A DNA stretch of 64,000 nt from Neorhizobium galegae (GCF_021391675.1 NZ_CP090095.1:625501-689500), one strand, 5' to 3'; counted from the stretch's first letter, positions 42,523-53,459 are shown. A program made the numbers and translations. The notes: generated from the sequence alone by a model not told the origin.

Positions 42523-44646
42523 ATGCTCGCACGCCGACCAAAGGAAAGCCGTGAAGGCTACTCCGTTTTCATCGCCACCTCGCTGCTCCTTCTTGTTGCC
42601 ATGATCCTGGGTGGGATAGGTGCTCATGTGGTCGGCCGCATGCGCAGTTCCGCGAATGCGCTCGACGACAACAGAGCCACTCTGGCGGCAGAGGCGGCCG
42701 TCTCCTCGTTCAAGGAGAAACTTGCAGCGACCGTGCGCGACAATGCCGTCTGGGATGAGGCCCACGCGGCGATTACGCAAGGGGATCGCGAGGGTTGGGT
42801 CTATGAGAATTGGGGCAAGACCAGCGAGGACTACGCGCTCTATGACGGGATCGTGCTGACCGCCCCGGAAGGCGGCAAGAGCATCGCCTATCTCAAATCC
42901 GATATGATAGACCCGGTCGAATATCTCGGTGAGAAATTTCCCGTACAAACGGAAGCCGCCGCTCGGCCTGGCATCGACCCCATCGTCAATTTTTTCAAAA
43001 ACGGCGATGACATCATTGCGGTGGCGTCGGAAGCGGTCCAGCCGTTTGGGTCACAGGTGCCGGATCCGACCTACTATGTCCTCAGCTTCTTCAAGACCCT
43101 GACGTCTGAGGTCGTGGCCCAGATGGCCAAGGAACATCAACTCCCGGAACTCCACATAACCGACCGACCGGCGGGCGATCTTCTGAATTCGCCGCTCATG
43201 GATGTGTATGGACTTGAAGTCGCGCGTTTGGCTTGGCCGAGTGCCGCTCCGGGAAACACGATTTTTGACGAGGCGCGTCCATTTATCGCCGCGGCGATCG
43301 CAATCCTCGGCGTTTATCTGGTTGGTGTGCTGTTTGCAGGCTGGTCAGAAACGCGGCGCTTGAAGAGCCTGGCGGATCGCGCCCAACACGAAGCCACGCA
43401 TGACAGCCTCAGCGGTCTCTTGAACAGGCTCGGCCTGATCGAAGGACTGGACCGGTTGATGCAGGCCGACAAGAGCCAGGTGCTGGTTTTGCACCTTATC
43501 GATCTCGACGGGTTCAAGGCAGTCAACGATGCCTGGGGGCATGCGATTGGGGATCATCTGATCAGGCTGGTGGCGGAAGCCCTGCGCGAGATCGATGGAG
43601 AGGTATTCGGTGTCGCCCGGTTGGGCGGTGATGAATTCGCTCTGGTTCAGCGCGGCTCCGCGGACCTCGCCGAATTTGACAATCAGGTTCTCGAACGTCT
43701 CAAAAGGCCGTTTCTCATCGAAGGCCGCACGATCGAAATTGGCGCAAGCATCGGCGTTGCCTGCCGTGACGACGCAGGGAATGCGCACGAGCTTCTCCGT
43801 CGGGCGGATATGGCCCTTTATGAAGCGAAGGAAATGGGCCGGGGATGCGCCGTCACCTATCATCCGGATCTTGACCGCCGGCGCGAGAAGATTGCGGCCT
43901 TGGAAAGCGACCTTCGGCGCGCCCTCCAGAATGACGAGATCCAGCCGGTCTTCCAGCCTCTGGCTTCGGCGGTCTCGGGCGACATCATGGGCGTGGAGGC
44001 ACTGGCAAGGTGGAGACGCGCCGAAGAAGCAATCGGCCCGGACGCCTTCATACCTCTGGCCGAGAAATGTGGATTGATCGATATCCTGGGCCTTCAGATG
44101 CTTCGGAAGTCCATCGTGGCGTCCCGGGCATGGTCTCCGCTCTCTTTGTCGGTCAATGTTTCTCCGATCCAGCTATGCAACCCCAATTTCGCCGGGGATG
44201 TGCTCGCTGTCCTGAAAGAGGACGGTTTTGATCCTTCGCGGCTGACACTGGAGATCACCGAAGCGGCGCTGATGTCGAACCCTGAACAGGCGAGGCGCTC
44301 CATCACCGCCCTGAAATTGGCAGGCATCCGTTTTGCTCTTGATGATTTTGGCGCCGGTTATGCCAGTATCGGCACGCTTCGTGAGTTCGGCTTCGACCGG
44401 ATGAAGATCGATCGCTCCCTGGTTCAAGCCATAAATGACGGCAGCACCGGCCGGAACGTCCTGACGGCCACGATCTCCTTGGCTCAAGCCCTCGGGATCC
44501 CAGTCACGGCCGAAGGCATTGAATCCGCCGATCAAGCGGACGTCCTCCGAATTGCCGGTTGCGATCAGCTGCAAGGCTTTCTGGTGGGCAGACCCATGGG
44601 GCGGGATGAGCTTGCGTCCTGGCTGGCTTCATCGATCGCAGCGTGA
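42523..44646 (+). CDS. CHASE4-GGDEF-EAL cyclic-di-GMP turnover protein
   Basis: A 707-residue membrane protein. Helices at about 20-40 and 255-275 flank a periplasmic CHASE4-like sensor (AATVRDNAVWDEAHAAI). The GGDEF domain carries an intact RLGGDEFALV site near residue 368. The EAL domain has MGVEALARW, the metal-binding DDFGAGYAS and FDRMKIDRSLV. Both activities therefore look possible, and which one dominates cannot be told. The cellulose synthase 12 kb away has a PilZ domain and is a plausible c-di-GMP target. Confidence 0.92.
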   Translation: MLARRPKESREGYSVFIATSLLLLVAMILGGIGAHVVGRMRSSANALDDNRATLAAEAAVSSFKEKLAATVRDNAVWDEAHAAITQGDREGWVYENWGKTSEDYALYDGIVLTAPEGGKSIAYLKSDMIDPVEYLGEKFPVQTEAAARPGIDPIVNFFKNGDDIIAVASEAVQPFGSQVPDPTYYVLSFFKTLTSEVVAQMAKEHQLPELHITDRPAGDLLNSPLMDVYGLEVARLAWPSAAPGNTIFDEARPFIAAAIAILGVYLVGVLFAGWSETRRLKSLADRAQHEATHDSLSGLLNRLGLIEGLDRLMQADKSQVLVLHLIDLDGFKAVNDAWGHAIGDHLIRLVAEALREIDGEVFGVARLGGDEFALVQRGSADLAEFDNQVLERLKRPFLIEGRTIEIGASIGVACRDDAGNAHELLRRADMALYEAKEMGRGCAVTYHPDLDRRREKIAALESDLRRALQNDEIQPVFQPLASAVSGDIMGVEALARWRRAEEAIGPDAFIPLAEKCGLIDILGLQMLRKSIVASRAWSPLSLSVNVSPIQLCNPNFAGDVLAVLKEDGFDPSRLTLEITEAALMSNPEQARRSITALKLAGIRFALDDFGAGYASIGTLREFGFDRMKIDRSLVQAINDGSTGRNVLTATISLAQALGIPVTAEGIESADQADVLRIAGCDQLQGFLVGRPMGRDELASWLASSIAA

Positions 44647-44671
44647 GGGTTCTTCTTGTGACAGCGTCGGG

Positions 44672-46294
44672 CTAAGCCGAATGCTGTTGTCTGACCTCGT
44701 CGAACGGCAGCTCCACCGTGAAGGTCGTGCCCTGGCCCAGGAGGCTCTGGACCGAGATCGAGCCGCCATGCAACTCCACAATTTCCTTGACGATATTGAG
44801 ACCGATCCCCGTTCCCGCGATGCCGGTGGCGCTGCGGGCGCGAAAGTAGGGCTCGAACAGCTTCGGCAGGTCGTCTGCATCCATGCCGATGCCGGAATCG
44901 CTGACGCTGACCAGAACCCGTCGACCGTCCTTCCATCCGTTGACACGGATCTTGGAACCGGCGGGCGAATATTTCACTGCGTTTGACAACAGATTGGAAA
45001 AGACCCGCTCTATTGCGGCCCCATCGATCATCTGCAGGGCTGGAAGCGCTTCCAGATCATGGCTGATCGTGTGGCTCTTGCTGATCTCCGCCCGGCTTGC
45101 GATGCAATGGCGGAGAATCGAGCTGAGCGAACCGGCTTCCTTGTTGATTGCAATGGTCCCTGTCTCCAGCCGCCCGGCGGCAAGGATGCTTTCCATCAAC
45201 TCGACCATGCGGGCGACTGCGCCCTTGATCTGCAGAGCCTTGCCCTCCAGGAACTGGGGGGTCGCAGCCGTCTTCGTGCGCGTGAGCCGCTGAGCCGCTC
45301 CGTCGATCACGGCCAGAGGTGTCCTGAACTCGTGCGAGATCATCCCGACAAAGCGGCGCTGCAGCGCATTGATACCCCGTTCATGCTGGAGAAGGCGATC
45401 CAGCTCGACGTTCTTCTCCTGCACTTCCGCCGTCCTCTCCAGAACGATCTTTTCGAGCTCGTCCCGATGCTCGCGCAATCTTCGCTCGCTGGACTGCAGG
45501 GCTTTGAGGGCAAGCTGGCGGTCGTGCACGTCCTCGAGGAGGCCATACCAGCGGACGACCCTGCCGTTGCCGTCGAGCCGGGGTGCAGCACGGTTCCTAT
45601 ACCACCGATACCGCCCTTTCGTTGTCCCGATCCTGTAGATCATGTCGAACGGCACGCCGGTGTGGACCGCGGTTTCCCATTTGGCAATCACTTCAGGCAG
45701 GTCCGCCGGGTGCAGGGTCTTCTCCCACCCGCGTCCCAGCGCTTCGCCGACCTCCCGTCCGGAAGCATTCTGCCACCCCGGGCCGACTTCGATGACGTTC
45801 CCTTCTGCGTCGGCCAACCACGGTGTTTGGGGATGCAGTTCGACAAGGGAGCGATAGCGTTCCTCGCTGGCCCGCAGGACCTGCTCAGCGTGACGGAGTT
45901 TGGTGATGTCGGAAATGACGACAACGACGACCGGTTTCTTTCCGCCGGGCACTGGTACGAAAGACCGCCGTTTGTGCGTGAAAAGCGTCCGGGTCGAACC
46001 ATCCGGCCCGGTGACCTCCTCCTCGCACCGCCGTTCCTCGCCGGTGGCCAACACTCCCGCATCCACCTTCTGGATTCGATCGGCTTCGTCCGCAGGCAAG
46101 AAGTCGTGGTCTGTGCGGCCAAGCACGTCATCGAGGTTCACGCCGAACATCTCGCATGCTTTGCTGTTGAGGAACAGGAAACGCGACTCTCCGTCCTTGA
46201 TGATCGTAGGTCCTGGAGCGTCCTCGAACAGGTCTTCCAGAAGTTCGCGGTGAGGTGTTTGCAGATCAGGTCCGATGGCGGAGCAGTGGTTCAT
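44672..46294 (-). CDS. Double-PAS sensor histidine kinase
   Basis: A 540-residue kinase without membrane helices. Two PAS domains (LLEDLFEDAPGPTIIKDG; SLVELHPQTPWLADAEG), a coiled coil, the HisKA box SHEFRTPLAVIDGAAQRL, then N, G1 (DSGIGMDADD) and G2 (GTGIGL) boxes. Start at 46294; an ATG at 46321 is also open. It is convergent with the GGDEF-EAL gene. No partner response regulator is encoded nearby. Confidence 0.9.
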   Translation of the reverse strand: MNHCSAIGPDLQTPHRELLEDLFEDAPGPTIIKDGESRFLFLNSKACEMFGVNLDDVLGRTDHDFLPADEADRIQKVDAGVLATGEERRCEEEVTGPDGSTRTLFTHKRRSFVPVPGGKKPVVVVVISDITKLRHAEQVLRASEERYRSLVELHPQTPWLADAEGNVIEVGPGWQNASGREVGEALGRGWEKTLHPADLPEVIAKWETAVHTGVPFDMIYRIGTTKGRYRWYRNRAAPRLDGNGRVVRWYGLLEDVHDRQLALKALQSSERRLREHRDELEKIVLERTAEVQEKNVELDRLLQHERGINALQRRFVGMISHEFRTPLAVIDGAAQRLTRTKTAATPQFLEGKALQIKGAVARMVELMESILAAGRLETGTIAINKEAGSLSSILRHCIASRAEISKSHTISHDLEALPALQMIDGAAIERVFSNLLSNAVKYSPAGSKIRVNGWKDGRRVLVSVSDSGIGMDADDLPKLFEPYFRARSATGIAGTGIGLNIVKEIVELHGGSISVQSLLGQGTTFTVELPFDEVRQQHSA

Positions 46295-46521
46295 TGGCAG
46301 GCGTCCAGTGTGCTCGCGCAAATTGATCGATGCCTAATATACATTCAGAGCGTTACCGAATGCTGAAACCGGACGGCGCTGCCTTACGCGGCAAGGCGCT
46401 TTTATCAGCAGGCCAGCGAGGGCCATTTCTCCAGCGCGCCTGACGGAAATTTCGAGGCCGCATCACGGTATGCACTGCTATTCAACGCATGCCCGGTGAC
46501 CGCTGTGGACACGCCGGGCGG

Positions 46522-47262
46522 CTATTCCTCGACCCAATAGGAGGTCGTATTCTCGATCACCTTTTTGATTTTGCGATTGTCTCTCCACTCTCGTCCGGTG
46601 TCACGGATGACCGGTTTCTGTTGGGGAGAGAAAATGTAGTTCCTGTGAGGCGCCGCCAACTGTTCAAGCTCTGCGTTGACGCCCGAATAGAATTGTTTTT
46701 CCGGATCTCGAGAAGGGTCCATCAGGCTTGAAGCCTGTCGGGCGAACGAGCCCCGAAGAATGGAGGGGGAGGTGGTGAATTTCGGAAAAGTCTTGAACAG
46801 CGGGATTTTTATGCCGAGGAACCGCGCATATTCGTTCCTCTCGTGAAGATGGCCGTCCTTTGCGATATTCCAGTTCTGATCGGCCGTGTGAAAGGATACC
46901 TGCATCACGCCCGGATCTGAAAACGGGCCGAGAATCTCTTCGCCGAGGTCGGTGAGCGCGATCCAGTCATCCTCGAGGTGGAACACATAGTCGGAACGCG
47001 TATTGGCCCAGAGACGCTTGACCGCAGCGCCAAAACCCGGCTCGCTCGGTCTGAAGAAGGAGGCTGACGGCAGATAGTTGCCGACCACGCGCAGGCACTC
47101 GGCTTCATCCTCTTCCGTGCCGAAGATCGGATCTATGTTGACGAGAACGTTCGAGAAGGAAAAATGAGCAAAGCAGCGCTTTGAGAAACTTTCCAATGTC
47201 TGCTCAAGCAAGCCCGGCCTTCTGCCGGCAACTATACACAGATCCATACTAAAATTCGCCAC
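46522..47262 (-). CDS. Putative glycosyltransferase (GT-A fold-like)
   Basis: A 246-residue protein. The start DLCIVAGRRPGLLEQTLESF and the metal-binding FHLEDDW motif resemble family 2-type glycosyltransferases. A GTG at 47262 (GGAG upstream) or ATG at 47247 starts it. No signal peptide or membrane segment. Donor and acceptor unknown; it stands alone, not in a polysaccharide operon. About 200 bp without genes precede the histidine kinase start. Confidence 0.6.
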   Translation of the reverse strand: MANFSMDLCIVAGRRPGLLEQTLESFSKRCFAHFSFSNVLVNIDPIFGTEEDEAECLRVVGNYLPSASFFRPSEPGFGAAVKRLWANTRSDYVFHLEDDWIALTDLGEEILGPFSDPGVMQVSFHTADQNWNIAKDGHLHERNEYARFLGIKIPLFKTFPKFTTSPSILRGSFARQASSLMDPSRDPEKQFYSGVNAELEQLAAPHRNYIFSPQQKPVIRDTGREWRDNRKIKKVIENTTSYWVEE

Positions 47263-47570
47263 GCGGCATATCTCCGGAAAACCCGGAACTCCGTATAGAG
47301 ATCCTTTCGTCCAGATACCATAGTGCCCACAAGGTCACCACCGGCGTTGAGACATGCTGTCCCGTGACCGTGCATAAAGACCCTTGGATCGGAGCCATCC
47401 GAAATCGACGGCATGCGCACTCCGCCGAAGGAGGGGCCTGGCCCCGCCTCGACCTTCAGAACGCGGCTCAGTTCACGACCGCCTCCCGCAATGGCAAGCG
47501 GCAACGCCGAGACATCGGGCAACTGCTCCGGCAGGGGACACGCTGATTGCGTTCCACCAACCGATACGGG
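47263..47570. other. Gap without a convincing gene
   Basis: A minus-strand frame 47522-47232 (96 codons) is open but has no recognisable protein features and overlaps the glycosyltransferase start. I see no other structure here. Confidence 0.4.
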
Positions 47571-48008
47571 CTACCTTCTGAGGAAGGAAGCCAGGTATGC
47601 AAGGGTGCCACTGGATCTGCGGGTGGCTATCGAACGCACCTGATGGGCGACTGTACCTGCGCTCACATGGGCTCCGAAGTGGCAGAAGCAGACCAGTTTG
47701 TGGAGCTGTCGGTTGGACAATTCAAAAAACCGTCTGGCTTCCCCATAGGTGTCGTCCCGCATCCCCGCTGCGCGCAGGACCGGATCACCGAAGGCGACGG
47801 CAATCGCCGTCCCGTCGCCGCGCATGGCGGCCCTTATTTCATCCGGCTGGTATTCGGTTTCCCGAAATGTCGAAAGGGATCGGTCGGGGTTGAGCTCAAG
47901 AATCTCGGCCCACCGTTCGAGCCGTTCGCTGCTGGACATCTGGAAGTCGGGATAGCTGCGGTTTATCCTGGCGATAGTCCTCAGCTGATCGACTGCACGT
48001 TGCTCCAT
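47571..48008 (-). CDS. Conserved-looking hypothetical protein
   Basis: A 145-residue, mainly helical soluble protein. A near-perfect AGGAGGCC site precedes the ATG, which supports it being real. The stretch SSSERLERWAEILELNPDRSLSTF reads like a normal coding segment. No family recognised. The 205 bp upstream, next to spoVR, hold no gene. Confidence 0.6.
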   Translation of the reverse strand: MEQRAVDQLRTIARINRSYPDFQMSSSERLERWAEILELNPDRSLSTFRETEYQPDEIRAAMRGDGTAIAVAFGDPVLRAAGMRDDTYGEARRFFELSNRQLHKLVCFCHFGAHVSAGTVAHQVRSIATRRSSGTLAYLASFLRR

Positions 48009-48213
48009 TACGGCCTCCTATTTGAACAAAATAGATGCCCGTCGCCCAATCTGCAATTTGATCCAGACCGCTTTTGATGTCCAATCACGATTGGCCCCGG
48101 CAGGAGCTCCAGCCTTTCCTTCAATCAAAATTGATAAGCGGGTAGGGCGACGCCGATAGCGTGTTGCCGGGCCAGGGCCGCGGGATCGACAGAGACTTGC
48201 TTATGCACCGTCG

Positions 48214-49782
48214 TCAGGAGAAGAGGTCACCCTTTTGCAGGATCTCGCGGGGATGCGCGGCATGTTCCTTCACCACCTTCTCGGCGCTGTCTATTTCCTG
48301 CAGCATGACATCGTATCCCCATAGATCCGCCAGATGTTGCAGAACCTGCCGGGTCTCGCTGTCCTCGAGAACCCAGTCGTTCGGCGCCCGATGCTGCAGA
48401 AGAAGGCGGCGGTCGCCGGCGAGGTCGACATCGATGATGTCGATCCTCGGATCGGTCCAGCCGATATCGTATTCGCGCGCCAGCTGGCGGCGGACCCGCT
48501 TGTAGCCCCGCTCGTCGTGGATCGCCGAGACCAGAATCCCTTCGCTCATCTGCGGATCGTCGTAGAGTTGGAAAAGGCGCCATTTGCGGATCAGGTGCGG
48601 GCTCAGGAACTGGCTGATGAAGCTCTCGTCGCGGTAGTCGGCCCAGATGCCGCGCAGAACCTGCATCGGGTCTCCGCGGCCGGCAATATCCGGGAACCAC
48701 TCGCGATCCTCGTCGGTTGGCTCGGTGACGATCCGCTCGATATCCTGCATCATCGCAAAGCCGAGCGCATAGGGGTTGAAGCCGGAGAAGCGCCGGTCGT
48801 CGAAGGTTGGCTGGAACACGACATTGGTATGGGATTTCAGGAATTCGAAATAGTTTCCGTCGCTGATCTGCCCACGGTCGTGGAGCCTTTCCATGATCTG
48901 GTAATGGACATAGGTCGCGGTCCCCTCGTTCATCACCTTGGTCTGGCGCTGCGGGTGGAAGTATTGCGCCACGTGGCGGACGATGCGCAGGATTTCCCGT
49001 TGCCACGGTTGCAGCCGGGGTGAGGACTTTTCGAGGAAATAGAGCAGATTGTCCTGCGGCAGGCCGAGGGCGGCGCGCCGCCTTTCGAGATCGACGTCGG
49101 CCGCGTCGCGCTTGCGGCCCGCCGGCACCGTGCGCCAGAGATCGTTAAACATCTGCTCTTCGTGGGCGCGCCGTTCCTGCAGGCGTTTTTCTTCCTGGCG
49201 CAGGTCGAGTCTCGTCTTGCCGGCATAACGGTGCACGCCATGCGACATCAGCGCATGGGCGGCGTCGAGGGTCCGCTCGACGGCTGTTTCGCCGTAACGC
49301 TCCTCGCAGCGGGCAATATAACCCTTGGCGAAATCGAGATAGTCGAGAATACCCTCGGCATCGGTCCACAGCTTGAACAGATAGTTGTTCTTGAAGAAAT
49401 GGTTATGGCCGAAGGCCGCATGGGCGATGACCAGGGTCTGCATCGTCGCCGTGTTCTCCTCCATCAGGTAGGAGATGCAGGGCGAACTGTTGATGACGAT
49501 CTCGTAGGCGAGATCCCGCATGCCACGGCGATAGAAGGCTTCGTGATGGGCGAAATGTTTGCCGAACGACCAGTGGCGATAGAACAGCGGCATGCCCGTC
49601 GATGAATAGGCATCCAGCATCTGTTCGGCGGTGATCACCTCGATCTGGTTCGGGTAGACGTCGAGCCCCAGTTCGCCGATCGCGATCTCCTCGCACGCGT
49701 CGTGGATGCGCTGAAGGGTCGAAAAATCCCAGTCGGCGCCCTCGAAGAGCAATCGATCCTTCTGCATAGCCGCTTGGGTCAT
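48214..49782 (-). CDS. SpoVR family protein
   Basis: A 522-residue SpoVR homologue, with WDFSTLQRIHDACEEIA near the start and MNEGTATYVHYQIM in the middle. Its biochemical role is unknown. It is the third gene of the prkA-yeaH-spoVR operon, conserved in many proteobacteria and induced by stationary phase and nitrogen stress. Its ATG overlaps the yeaH stop as ATGA. Confidence 0.93.
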   Translation of the reverse strand: MTQAAMQKDRLLFEGADWDFSTLQRIHDACEEIAIGELGLDVYPNQIEVITAEQMLDAYSSTGMPLFYRHWSFGKHFAHHEAFYRRGMRDLAYEIVINSSPCISYLMEENTATMQTLVIAHAAFGHNHFFKNNYLFKLWTDAEGILDYLDFAKGYIARCEERYGETAVERTLDAAHALMSHGVHRYAGKTRLDLRQEEKRLQERRAHEEQMFNDLWRTVPAGRKRDAADVDLERRRAALGLPQDNLLYFLEKSSPRLQPWQREILRIVRHVAQYFHPQRQTKVMNEGTATYVHYQIMERLHDRGQISDGNYFEFLKSHTNVVFQPTFDDRRFSGFNPYALGFAMMQDIERIVTEPTDEDREWFPDIAGRGDPMQVLRGIWADYRDESFISQFLSPHLIRKWRLFQLYDDPQMSEGILVSAIHDERGYKRVRRQLAREYDIGWTDPRIDIIDVDLAGDRRLLLQHRAPNDWVLEDSETRQVLQHLADLWGYDVMLQEIDSAEKVVKEHAAHPREILQKGDLFS

Positions 49783-51055
49783 GGCACCGCCTTCGTCTGT
49801 GTCGAACGCTTCTGGAAGAGATCGTGGAAGACCGGGAAAATCTCGTTCTTGCGGCAGACCTTGCGCATCGCAAGGGTGGCCGAGCCGGACCGGATGCCTT
49901 CATAGAGGCGCCAGAGAGGCGAGTTGGAGATCGAGGAATCGCCGCCTTCCTCATCGACTTCGATATAGGCGAAATACTGGCAGAGCGGCAGGATATCGTG
50001 TTTCAACAGATGGCCGGCCGGACCCTCGTCCCGGTAGGAATTGTCGCCGTCCGAGGCCTGCGCCGCATAGATGTTCCATTCCGTCGGGTCGAAGCGTGCG
50101 GCGATGATGGCGCGCATGGCCGCAAGTGCGCTCGATACCAGCGTACCGCCGGTCGCCTGGCCGTAGAAGAAGGTCTCCTCGTCGACCTCCTCGGCCTTCT
50201 CGGTGTGGCGGATGAAGACGATTTCCACCTTCTCGTAACGCTGCGAAAGAAACAGATAGAGCAGCAGATAGAAGCGCTTGGCCAGATCCTTCATATGCTC
50301 CGACATCGATCCGGACACGTCCATCAGGCAGAACATCACGGCCTTCGCCACCGGTTTTGGTTCGTTGTCGAAGCGGCGGTAGCGCACGTCGAGCGGATCG
50401 ATATAGGGGACGCGCCGGATCCGGTGGGTCAGCGACTTGAGTTCCGCCTCCAGCAACAGGCGGGCCTCTTCGTTCTCGCATTCGTCGATCTGGCGTTGCA
50501 GCGCCTCGATCTCGGCGGGCTTGGGGCGCTTGAGGGCGATGCGCCGCATCATGGCGAGCCGCGTCGTCCGGTCGATGGAGAGATTGGAAGGAGAGCCGGA
50601 AATGGAGTAGCCGGCGCGAACCGGGCTCATCTCCTCGGTCTCGCTGAGCCGCCGCTTGGCGAGTTCCGGCAGTTCGAGGTCATCCAGAAACACCGAGAGG
50701 AATTCCTCGCGGGTCAGCACGAAGCGGAAGCCGTCTTCACCATCGCCCTGTCCGGCCTCCTTGGGCCTGCCGGCACCCTGGCCGGGGGGCGGGGAATGAT
50801 GTCGCCTTCGACGAAGGCCCGGTTGCCGGGCAGGACATGATCCGTAATCCCGCCTTCGGCCCGGCGAAAGCTCGGCTCGCCCATGCCGCCGATCGGGAGG
50901 CTGACTTCGCCGCCATCCAGTACATCACGGATACTGCGGCTTTGCAGGGATCGCCTGACTGCTTGCTGCACGGCGTCCTTTGCGCGCCGCAGAAACCGCT
51001 GCCGATTTTCCAAACTTTTACCGCGCGGGTTCAGCCGCCGGTCGATGATGTGCAT
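49779..51055 (-). pseudogene. yeaH: YeaH/YhbH (DUF444) protein, interrupted by one frameshift at a G6 run
   Basis: The N-terminal frame starts at 51055 with MHIIDRRLNPRGKSLENRQ after an AGGAG site and runs to IIPRPPARV. The frame then shifts and continues as GFRFVLTREEFLSVFLDDLELP with a von Willebrand A-like domain (CLMDVSGSMSEHM). Adding one base in the G6 run at 50784-50789 (C6 on the coding strand) restores a normal 425-residue protein. YeaH is the partner of the PrkA kinase. A sequencing error is as likely as real inactivation. Confidence 0.85.
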
Positions 51056-51074
51056 GTTGGCTCCTGCATGAGCA

Positions 51075-51245
51075 TTAGGGTCTGTACTCAACTAGGTTTC
51101 GGACGCCGCACAACCCAGTATGCCACAATTCTACGTCCTGTCGTCACACACAATGATGGAGATCAAATCCACCTTTGTGTGTTTAAGGAACTGAACGGTT
51201 TTCTTGCATGCTGCGTTCCAAATCCTAATTGAGTACAGACACTAA
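51075..51245. mobile_element. MITE-like element with TA target duplication
   Basis: Terminal inverted repeats of about 36 bp with few mismatches (outer part GTCTGTACTCAA-N-TAGG) bound a non-coding core of 165 bp (51078-51242). TA is present at both edges (51076-51077, 51243-51244), as left by IS630/mariner-type transposition. No transposase is encoded. It separates prkA from yeaH, which would otherwise be about 20 bp apart. Confidence 0.8.
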
Positions 51246-53185
51246 CCTGCCTGTTTGACCCGCATGTACCACTCCACCAGACGGCGAACCTGTCTTTCGG
51301 TGTAGCCGCGCGCCGTCATGCGCGACACGAACTCGCTGTGTTTCTTCTCTGTTTCGCCGTCCTTCTTCGATCCGAAGGAAATCACCGGCAGAAGATCCTC
51401 CACCTGCGAGAACATCCGTTTCTCGATCACTTCCCTGATCTTCTCGTAGCTCCCCCATGACGGGTTCTTGCCGCCATTGTTGGCGCGAGAGCGCAGGCAG
51501 AATTTGACGATCTCGTTGCGGAAATCCTTGGGATTGGCGATCCCCGCCGGTTTTTCGATCTTGGTCAGTTCCTGGTTCAGGAGTTCGCGATCGAGAAGCT
51601 GCCCGGTGTCCGGATCCTTGAAATCGACGTCCTCGATCCAGGCGTCGGCATAATCGACGTAACGATCGAAGAGGTTCTGTCCGTAATCCGAATAGGATTC
51701 CAGATAGGCCTTCTGGATCTCGTTGCCGATGAACTCCGCATAACGCGGGGCAAGGTCTGCCTTGATGAACTCGATATACCGCTTTTCGGTTTCCTCCTGA
51801 AACTGCTCGCGGCGGATGGCCTGCTCCAGCACGTACATCAGATGGACCGGATCGGCACCGATATCCGTCGTGTCGTGGTTGAAGGTCGAGGCGAGCACCT
51901 TGAAGGCAAAACGTGTCGATATTCCGTCCATGCCTTCATCGACGCCGGCCGCATCCCGGTATTCCAGAACGCTTCGGGCGCGAGGATCGGTTTCCTTGAG
52001 GCTTTCGCCGTTATAGGCGCGCATCTTGGAGAAAAACGTCGAGTTCTCGTGCTTGCGCAGCCGCGAGAGCACCGAAAACCGGGCCAGCATTTCAAGCGTC
52101 GCCGGCGCGCAGGAGGCGTCCGCCAGCTCCGAACCCTCGATCAGCTTCTCATAGATCTTCTGCTCTTCGTCCACCCGCAGGCAATAAGGAACTTTGATGA
52201 CGCAGATGCGGTCGATGAAGGCCTCGTTGTTCTTGTTCGCCTTGAAGCTCTGCCATTCCGCCTCGTTCGAATGGGCGAGGATGACGCCGGAGAAGGGGAT
52301 GGCGCCGATATTCTCGGTGCCCATGTAATTGCCTTCCTGCGTCGCCGTGAGCAGCGGATGCAGCATCTTGATCGGCGCCTTGAACATCTCGACGAATTCG
52401 AGCACGCCCTGGTTGGCCCGGTTGAGCCCGCCGGAATAGCTGTAGGCATCCGAGTCGTTCTGGGAATAGTTTTCGAGCTTGCGGATATCGACCTTGCCGA
52501 CCAGCGAGGAGACGTCCTGATTGTTCTCGTCGCCCGGCTCGGTCTTGGCGACTGCGATCTGGCGAAGGCGCGAGGGCTGCAGCCTCACCACCCGAAAGCG
52601 GGATATGTCGCCTCCGAATTCATCGAGCCGCTTCAGGCACCACGGGCTCATCAACCCGCTGAGCCGTCGTGTCGGGACGCCGTACTGTTGCAGCAGCATG
52701 GCCCCCATGGTGACCGGGTCGAAGAGATTGAGCGGACTTTCGAAGACGGGGCTCACCTCGTCGCCGGCCTTCAGCACATAGACCGGATTGGCCTCCATCA
52801 ACAGTTTGAGCCGCTCGGCAAGCGAAGACTTGCCGCCCCCGACCGGGCCGAGCAGATAAAGAATCTGCTTGCGCTCCTCGAGGCCCTGGGCGGCATGCCG
52901 GAAGAAGGAGACGATTCGCTCGATCGTCTCTTCCATGCCGTAGAAACCGGCAAAGGCCGGATAGGCCCGGATGGTGCGGTTCATGAAGATCCGGCCGAGC
53001 CGGGCATCCCGCGATGTATCGACCATCTGCGGTTCGCCGATCGCCGCCAGCAGCCGCTCGGCGGCGTTGGCATAGGCCATCGGATCTTTTTTACAAAGCG
53101 CCAGATAGTCGGCGATCGACATGTCTGTCTCGCGCCGCGCTTCGTAGTTCCTGGTGAAGGCATCGAACAAGGATTCACTCGGCAT
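51242..53185 (-). CDS. prkA: PrkA family serine protein kinase
   Basis: A 647-residue PrkA. It has the AAA+ P-loop GPVGGGKSS, an arginine-rich AAA+ module and a C-terminal kinase-like domain, and it begins with [20 protein letters not shown]. PrkA acts in stress and starvation signalling with YeaH and SpoVR. The start has GGAG 8 nt upstream. The stop TAG combines TA of the target site with G of the inserted element; without the insertion it would read TAA. Confidence 0.94.
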   Translation of the reverse strand: MPSESLFDAFTRNYEARRETDMSIADYLALCKKDPMAYANAAERLLAAIGEPQMVDTSRDARLGRIFMNRTIRAYPAFAGFYGMEETIERIVSFFRHAAQGLEERKQILYLLGPVGGGKSSLAERLKLLMEANPVYVLKAGDEVSPVFESPLNLFDPVTMGAMLLQQYGVPTRRLSGLMSPWCLKRLDEFGGDISRFRVVRLQPSRLRQIAVAKTEPGDENNQDVSSLVGKVDIRKLENYSQNDSDAYSYSGGLNRANQGVLEFVEMFKAPIKMLHPLLTATQEGNYMGTENIGAIPFSGVILAHSNEAEWQSFKANKNNEAFIDRICVIKVPYCLRVDEEQKIYEKLIEGSELADASCAPATLEMLARFSVLSRLRKHENSTFFSKMRAYNGESLKETDPRARSVLEYRDAAGVDEGMDGISTRFAFKVLASTFNHDTTDIGADPVHLMYVLEQAIRREQFQEETEKRYIEFIKADLAPRYAEFIGNEIQKAYLESYSDYGQNLFDRYVDYADAWIEDVDFKDPDTGQLLDRELLNQELTKIEKPAGIANPKDFRNEIVKFCLRSRANNGGKNPSWGSYEKIREVIEKRMFSQVEDLLPVISFGSKKDGETEKKHSEFVSRMTARGYTERQVRRLVEWYMRVKQAG

Positions 53186-53459
53186 AGGCTACTCCAGTCA
53201 GGGTTGCGCTACTGCTCGACTGCCGCAAAGATTGAAAACCCTGCGGCAATCTATTGAGAATCAAGATGTTTCTAAACCTAATACGACACCCGGAGCGTTT
53301 TCATGGCAATGCACAAAAATGTGCGTCCACAAATCCGTGCTGACTTGGCAAACAGCAAGTGAGGGCCTGTTGCATCCCCGCCACAACGTCAGCGTAGCGC
53401 TTCGGGCCATCCAGGATGTCGCGTCGTCGGCGGGGAAGACAAGCCGTGCTTCGCCGTCT

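Noticed and set aside
47232..47522. 96-codon minus-strand frame
   Set aside because: No family features and no good ribosome-binding site; overlaps the glycosyltransferase start.
53154..53459. N-terminal extension of the 3-methyladenine glycosylase frame
   Set aside because: About 100 residues of low-similarity sequence crossing the prkA promoter region; the catalytic domain begins at the ATG at 53460 or 53493.
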